Shown here piece by piece: positions 61,181 through 64,000 of a DNA stretch of 64,000 bases. Every line of letters begins with the position of its first letter. Position 1 is the stretch's first letter. The position numbers were made by a program, and so were the translations under genes. The notes under the pieces were generated by a model. That model was not told the DNA's origin. It did not search any database and was given only the letters and a program-made list of their open reading frames with translations. The stretch is taken from NCBI GenBank assembly GCA_024233835.1, contig JACKPC010000001.1:1674001-1738000 (forward strand), read 5' to 3'. This stretch comes from Leptospiraceae bacterium (lineage in GTDB: Bacteria > Spirochaetota > Leptospiria > Leptospirales > Leptospiraceae).

Positions 61181-62584
61181 TTATAAAACCAATTGTAAAT
61201 CTGATTCGGGTTTGGCTACGCAAATTTTCACATGGGTTTGAACTGCATCTCCTTCAAGACTTGTTTTACCGGAAAGTTTTTTTACACTGCATTTTCTACA
61301 AACACCTTTACGGCAACCGTAAGCAGGATTCATTCCTGTTTTTTCCAAACTTTCTAGTATCGTATTGCTTCCATTAGCTTTAACTGTCTTACCTGAGTTC
61401 CTTAGTTCTAACTTATATTCAGTTAGATTATTTTTTATTAATCTTAATCCTGAGGTAGATGTTCTCTCTGTCATTTTTTTCCATATTTCTTTTTGCTTAT
61501 GATCCTTATATTTAAAAAATGGAAAGGAATATTTGGCTCCTGTACCAATAAGTTCTATAATAGAATTGAGCCAGGTTTCTGACTTGTAAGGCACTCCGTA
61601 TTTCTCACATACTTCCCGAACCAGATAAGAAGATTCCCTTAAACGATTTGGTGGTAAATCCGGAAATAAGTGGTGTTCCATGTGAATGTTAATTCCACCC
61701 AAAAAAATATCTTCAAATCTTTCATCCACATAATAGTTGAGAGTACTTAATATTTGTTGCAGATAGAATTCTCCTTCCGTTGTACCCGGAGCTTCAGTAA
61801 AACTGGCCAGATTATCGTTTAAATGCTCAACTGCTATCATAAAGACAAAAATTGTATCGGCTGAAAGTTTAGCTAAATAATTCCCCACTAAGGTTGAAAA
61901 AAAATTTAATCCCGACTTTAAGGGATAATCCAGATAGTTTTCTTTATACATCTGAAATACCTTCTCAAGCCATTTTAGATTGGGAAAAGGCTTTCTTTCT
62001 TTCTGCTTTTCACTTTCTTTTCTTGCAGTACTAATATACCAGCTCATGAAAGCCGTCAGGTTTAAGGGGAGTCCTATTAAGATCAATGGAACCTGAAACA
62101 GGTGGTGAACAAACCATTCCTGTCTTTCATTGATTCGAAAAAGAAGAAATCCAAAATCATGATCTTTACCGATAATATTCGTTTCTGAATGATGATAGAC
62201 GTTATGTGCAACTATCCAATCCTCTTCCAGCATACTACTATTCCACCTGTGCTCTGAAGAGCGAATATCACTTCCGGGTAGATTATCATAGCATCCGTGT
62301 AAGATCATGTGTCCGTTTGCAAACTCCATACAAAAATGACCGCTGAGCATTTTAATCCCGCTTAACCAGGTACTAATATTCTTTGCTTCCGCAATTTTAT
62401 GACGACCTATATTATGCAATCTCCAGGATAGTTTTTTCATTTTTTGCATGTGCTTTAGATCTTTTTCTCCCAGTTGGGACATTAGGCTTTTATAGATATT
62501 TCGAATATCTTCTCCAAATTGCTCTACCGGAGTTCGCTCACTTAGATGATTTTCCTGTGTTTTTTTTAAGCTGACACTGCTCAT
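61181..62584 (-). CDS. fatty acid desaturase fused to a 2Fe-2S ferredoxin domain
   Basis: 467 aa from ATG 62584, which has AAAGGA nine bases upstream; the frame opens at 62674 inside the shared promoter region. Desaturase histidine boxes: HGCYDNLP region, HNVYHH (H-x-x-H-H) and HMEHH (H-x-x-H-H), with hydrophobic stretches between. The last 80 residues carry a plant-type ferredoxin: CRKGVCRKC and a fourth Cys in ICVAKP. A built-in electron donor is unusual and makes a single-protein desaturase system. It faces a TetR gene, a common regulator pairing for desaturases. Confidence 0.88.
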   Translation of the reverse strand: MSSVSLKKTQENHLSERTPVEQFGEDIRNIYKSLMSQLGEKDLKHMQKMKKLSWRLHNIGRHKIAEAKNISTWLSGIKMLSGHFCMEFANGHMILHGCYDNLPGSDIRSSEHRWNSSMLEEDWIVAHNVYHHSETNIIGKDHDFGFLLFRINERQEWFVHHLFQVPLILIGLPLNLTAFMSWYISTARKESEKQKERKPFPNLKWLEKVFQMYKENYLDYPLKSGLNFFSTLVGNYLAKLSADTIFVFMIAVEHLNDNLASFTEAPGTTEGEFYLQQILSTLNYYVDERFEDIFLGGINIHMEHHLFPDLPPNRLRESSYLVREVCEKYGVPYKSETWLNSIIELIGTGAKYSFPFFKYKDHKQKEIWKKMTERTSTSGLRLIKNNLTEYKLELRNSGKTVKANGSNTILESLEKTGMNPAYGCRKGVCRKCSVKKLSGKTSLEGDAVQTHVKICVAKPESDLQLVL

Positions 62585-62629
62585 ATTCTTGATCCTTTCA
62601 TGATGATGAAATTTATTCCCAATGTAACC

Positions 62630-62684
62630 ACTGTCTACTTTGAGAAAGATTCTGTCAAGTAAAAAAGTTGACACTGTCTACTTT
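62630..62684. promoter_or_regulatory. direct repeats in the desaturase-TetR intergenic region
   Basis: ACTGTCTACTTT occurs twice (62630-62641 and 62673-62684), 43 bases apart, close to TTGACA-like -35 boxes facing both ways (TTGACA on + at 62668; TTGACA on - near 62655). Likely operator sites for the adjacent TetR protein. Confidence 0.6.
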
Positions 62685-62701
62685 TTCTTTATTCTGGTAA
62701 T

Positions 62702-63355
62702 ATGCCCAGAAAACCTAAGGCTCAATATCATCATGGAAATCTGAAAGCCGCTTTTTTAGAAGAAGGTATGAAGATAATTAAGGAGAGGGGTTTTTATGAT
62801 TTCAGCATGAGAGATATTGCCAAGCAATTAGGAGTCTCACACGGCGCCATCTACAAACATTTCCAGAACAAAGAAGCTTTATTTGCCGAGCTTTCTACCC
62901 AGGGCTTTGAGTTGTTAACATCGGAGTTGAACAAGACTTTAGAAAAATGCCCTCCGGGGAATGTAAGTTCCATGGAAGCTATAGCCAGGATGTATATACG
63001 TTTTGGAATCGAATACTCCGAGTACTATCGACTGATGTTTAGCGGAATCATTAACTCTACAGCGGATTATCCGGACTTAGAAGCTGCCAGTCAAAGAAGT
63101 TATAATACTTTTAAAAGGGCTATCAGTTCTTTAATCGATAAGGGTTTTATTCCCTCCCTCATTGATGCAAATCTTTTAACGTTCTATTCTTGGGCTTTCT
63201 TGCACGGCTTAATCAGCCTTGTGCTGGATAAGAGGTTACAGATAGCTTTTCCACCCGGATACAATCTGCAAAATCTGATGGAATCTTTAGAGTTTTTAAT
63301 CCAATCAGGACTTTCTTTATTGAATCTATATCCGAAAATAAAAATGCAGGTTTAG
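62702..63355 (+). CDS. TetR/AcrR family transcriptional regulator
   Basis: 217 aa. The N-terminal HTH is standard: GNLKAAFLEEGMKIIKERG, then MRDIAKQLGVSHGAIYKHFQNKEALFAELS. The rest is the ligand-binding helical part (YIRFGIEYSEYYRLMFSG). It is divergent from the desaturase-ferredoxin gene, with direct repeats between them, so it probably represses that gene and itself in response to lipid or another effector. Almost leaderless: ATG lies 5 bases after a poor -10. Confidence 0.9.
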   Translation: MPRKPKAQYHHGNLKAAFLEEGMKIIKERGFYDFSMRDIAKQLGVSHGAIYKHFQNKEALFAELSTQGFELLTSELNKTLEKCPPGNVSSMEAIARMYIRFGIEYSEYYRLMFSGIINSTADYPDLEAASQRSYNTFKRAISSLIDKGFIPSLIDANLLTFYSWAFLHGLISLVLDKRLQIAFPPGYNLQNLMESLEFLIQSGLSLLNLYPKIKMQV

Positions 63356-63362
63356 AAATTAT

Positions 63363-64000
63363 ATGAAACAAGTTTTTTTTACAGACTTCGATTTTTCTGA
63401 CTTTTGGGATGATGACGAATATGCTATTAAAAAATATTTATCTGAATTTCCGGAGGATAAGCTGATTCTATCCATAGAAACCGAGCTTGGGGGCTACAAG
63501 CTTCCTAAATCCTACATAGAGCTCATGAAACAGCACAACGGAGGAATGCCCAAAAATACCTGTTTCCCTCTGAATGACAAAGGAGATTACATTGAAATTA
63601 CCGGTATCTTCGGAATCGGTCGGGAAAAAACCTATTCTCTTTGCGGTCAACTTGGCTCCACATTTATGATAGAAGAATGGGAGTATCCCGACACCGGTGT
63701 ATATATCTGTGACTGTCCTTCTGCCGGGCATGATATGGTGATGTTGGATTACTCAAAATGTGGCAAAGAGGGAGAACCCGAAGTTGTTCATGTGGATCAA
63801 GAAGACGATTACCGTAAAACCTTTCTTGCGAAAAACTTTGAAGAATTTATCAGGGGACTCTTACCCTATTCGGAGTTTGATAAGTCCGAAGAATATTTTC
63901 AAAAAACTCTCGAAACTTTGAAAAGCGGTAAGTTCTCCAAGCTATTAAAGACTTTTTTCAAAAAAGAAAAAGCGCAGAACTTCGAGAACATTCTAAGAAA
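63363..64000 (+). CDS. SMI1/KNR4 (SUKH) domain protein, 3' end outside the window
   Basis: At least 212 codons from ATG 63363, open to the window end. SUKH features: KLPKSYIELMKQHNGG (first strand-helix), EITGIFGIGREKTYSL, VYICDCPSAGHDMVMLDYS, EPEVVHVDQEDDYRKTFLAKNFEEFIRGL. SUKH proteins often serve as immunity proteins for nuclease toxins, but many are single housekeeping genes. It follows the TetR gene after 7 bases and may be co-transcribed. Confidence 0.82.
   Translation, partial: MKQVFFTDFDFSDFWDDDEYAIKKYLSEFPEDKLILSIETELGGYKLPKSYIELMKQHNGGMPKNTCFPLNDKGDYIEITGIFGIGREKTYSLCGQLGSTFMIEEWEYPDTGVYICDCPSAGHDMVMLDYSKCGKEGEPEVVHVDQEDDYRKTFLAKNFEEFIRGLLPYSEFDKSEEYFQKTLETLKSGKFSKLLKTFFKKEKAQNFENILR

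Noticed and set aside
63468..63731. minus-strand open frame in the SUKH gene
   Set aside because: Shadow; the plus strand carries a full SUKH pattern open to the window end.
1..64000. CRISPR array to go with Cas6
   Set aside because: No regularly spaced direct repeats of 24-40 bases were seen anywhere in the window.
1..64000. reverse transcriptase for a diversity-generating retroelement
   Set aside because: No protein with the YxDD-type RT core or Avd-like helical bundle is among the open frames; the element, if real, must lie elsewhere.

Overview
The window looks like chromosomal DNA of a spirochaete, most probably a Leptospiraceae member. The DNA is AT-rich with long purine-rich coding strands. 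Lipoproteins with loose spirochaetal lipoboxes are numerous, and a housekeeping block LCP - rsfS - obg - proB - proA - nadD - yqeK - UbiB-like - lspA resembles the Leptospira arrangement as I remember it. The assignment rests on gene content and memory, not on a search. I saw no tRNA, rRNA or CRISPR array.

Layout. 0-8.3 kb is accessory: a truncated DUF4143-type ATPase, two paralogous secreted proteins with tail-fibre-like VGIGT repeats, a DHFR/RibD-like reductase, and a decayed stretch with two broken transposases, an unknown pseudogene and three Uma2-type nuclease genes (one broken). 8.3-29 kb is a dense, mostly co-oriented core: ferritin-like protein, LCP protein, RsfS, Obg, proline synthesis (proB, proA), NAD synthesis (nadD), YqeK, UbiB-like kinase, LspA, an Asp-nucleophile hydrolase, a LysM-M23 peptidase, a DUF900 hydrolase, three small paralogous lipoproteins, an aminotransferase, recO, argS and cinA. 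28.7-47 kb holds envelope and hypothetical genes: endonuclease I, an L,D-transpeptidase-like protein, a second M23 peptidase, a Maf/DUF115 protein, a propeller lipoprotein, a DJ-1 protein, a solitary Cas6, HEAT/TPR, DUF5071 and DEDDh exonuclease genes. 47-60.4 kb is a rearranged, duplicated island: two copies of a divergent pair (large Ig-like/DUF1566 lipoprotein on -, Uma2 nuclease on +), several scraps of further copies and three AAA-type ATPases. 60.6-64 kb has an NTF2-like protein, a desaturase-ferredoxin fusion facing a TetR regulator, and a SUKH/SMI1 gene cut by the window end.

The strongest unexplained signal is in the three DUF1566 C-termini (about 48.5, 53.4 and 59.5 kb). Two of them align over 48 codons without gaps. 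Of 21 amino-acid-changing codon differences, 18 keep the third base while the first and/or second base changes, often both. That is the opposite of ordinary drift and is what adenine-directed mutagenesis of AAY codons by a diversity-generating retroelement would leave. No reverse transcriptase or template repeat was recognised here, so the element would have to act from elsewhere in the genome. Other points of note are an apparent AUU start codon in the LCP gene, an amber codon splitting one of the large lipoproteins, mosaic (gene-converted) Uma2 copies, an orphan Cas6, and an ATPase gene collapsed between two AGRT-encoding repeats.
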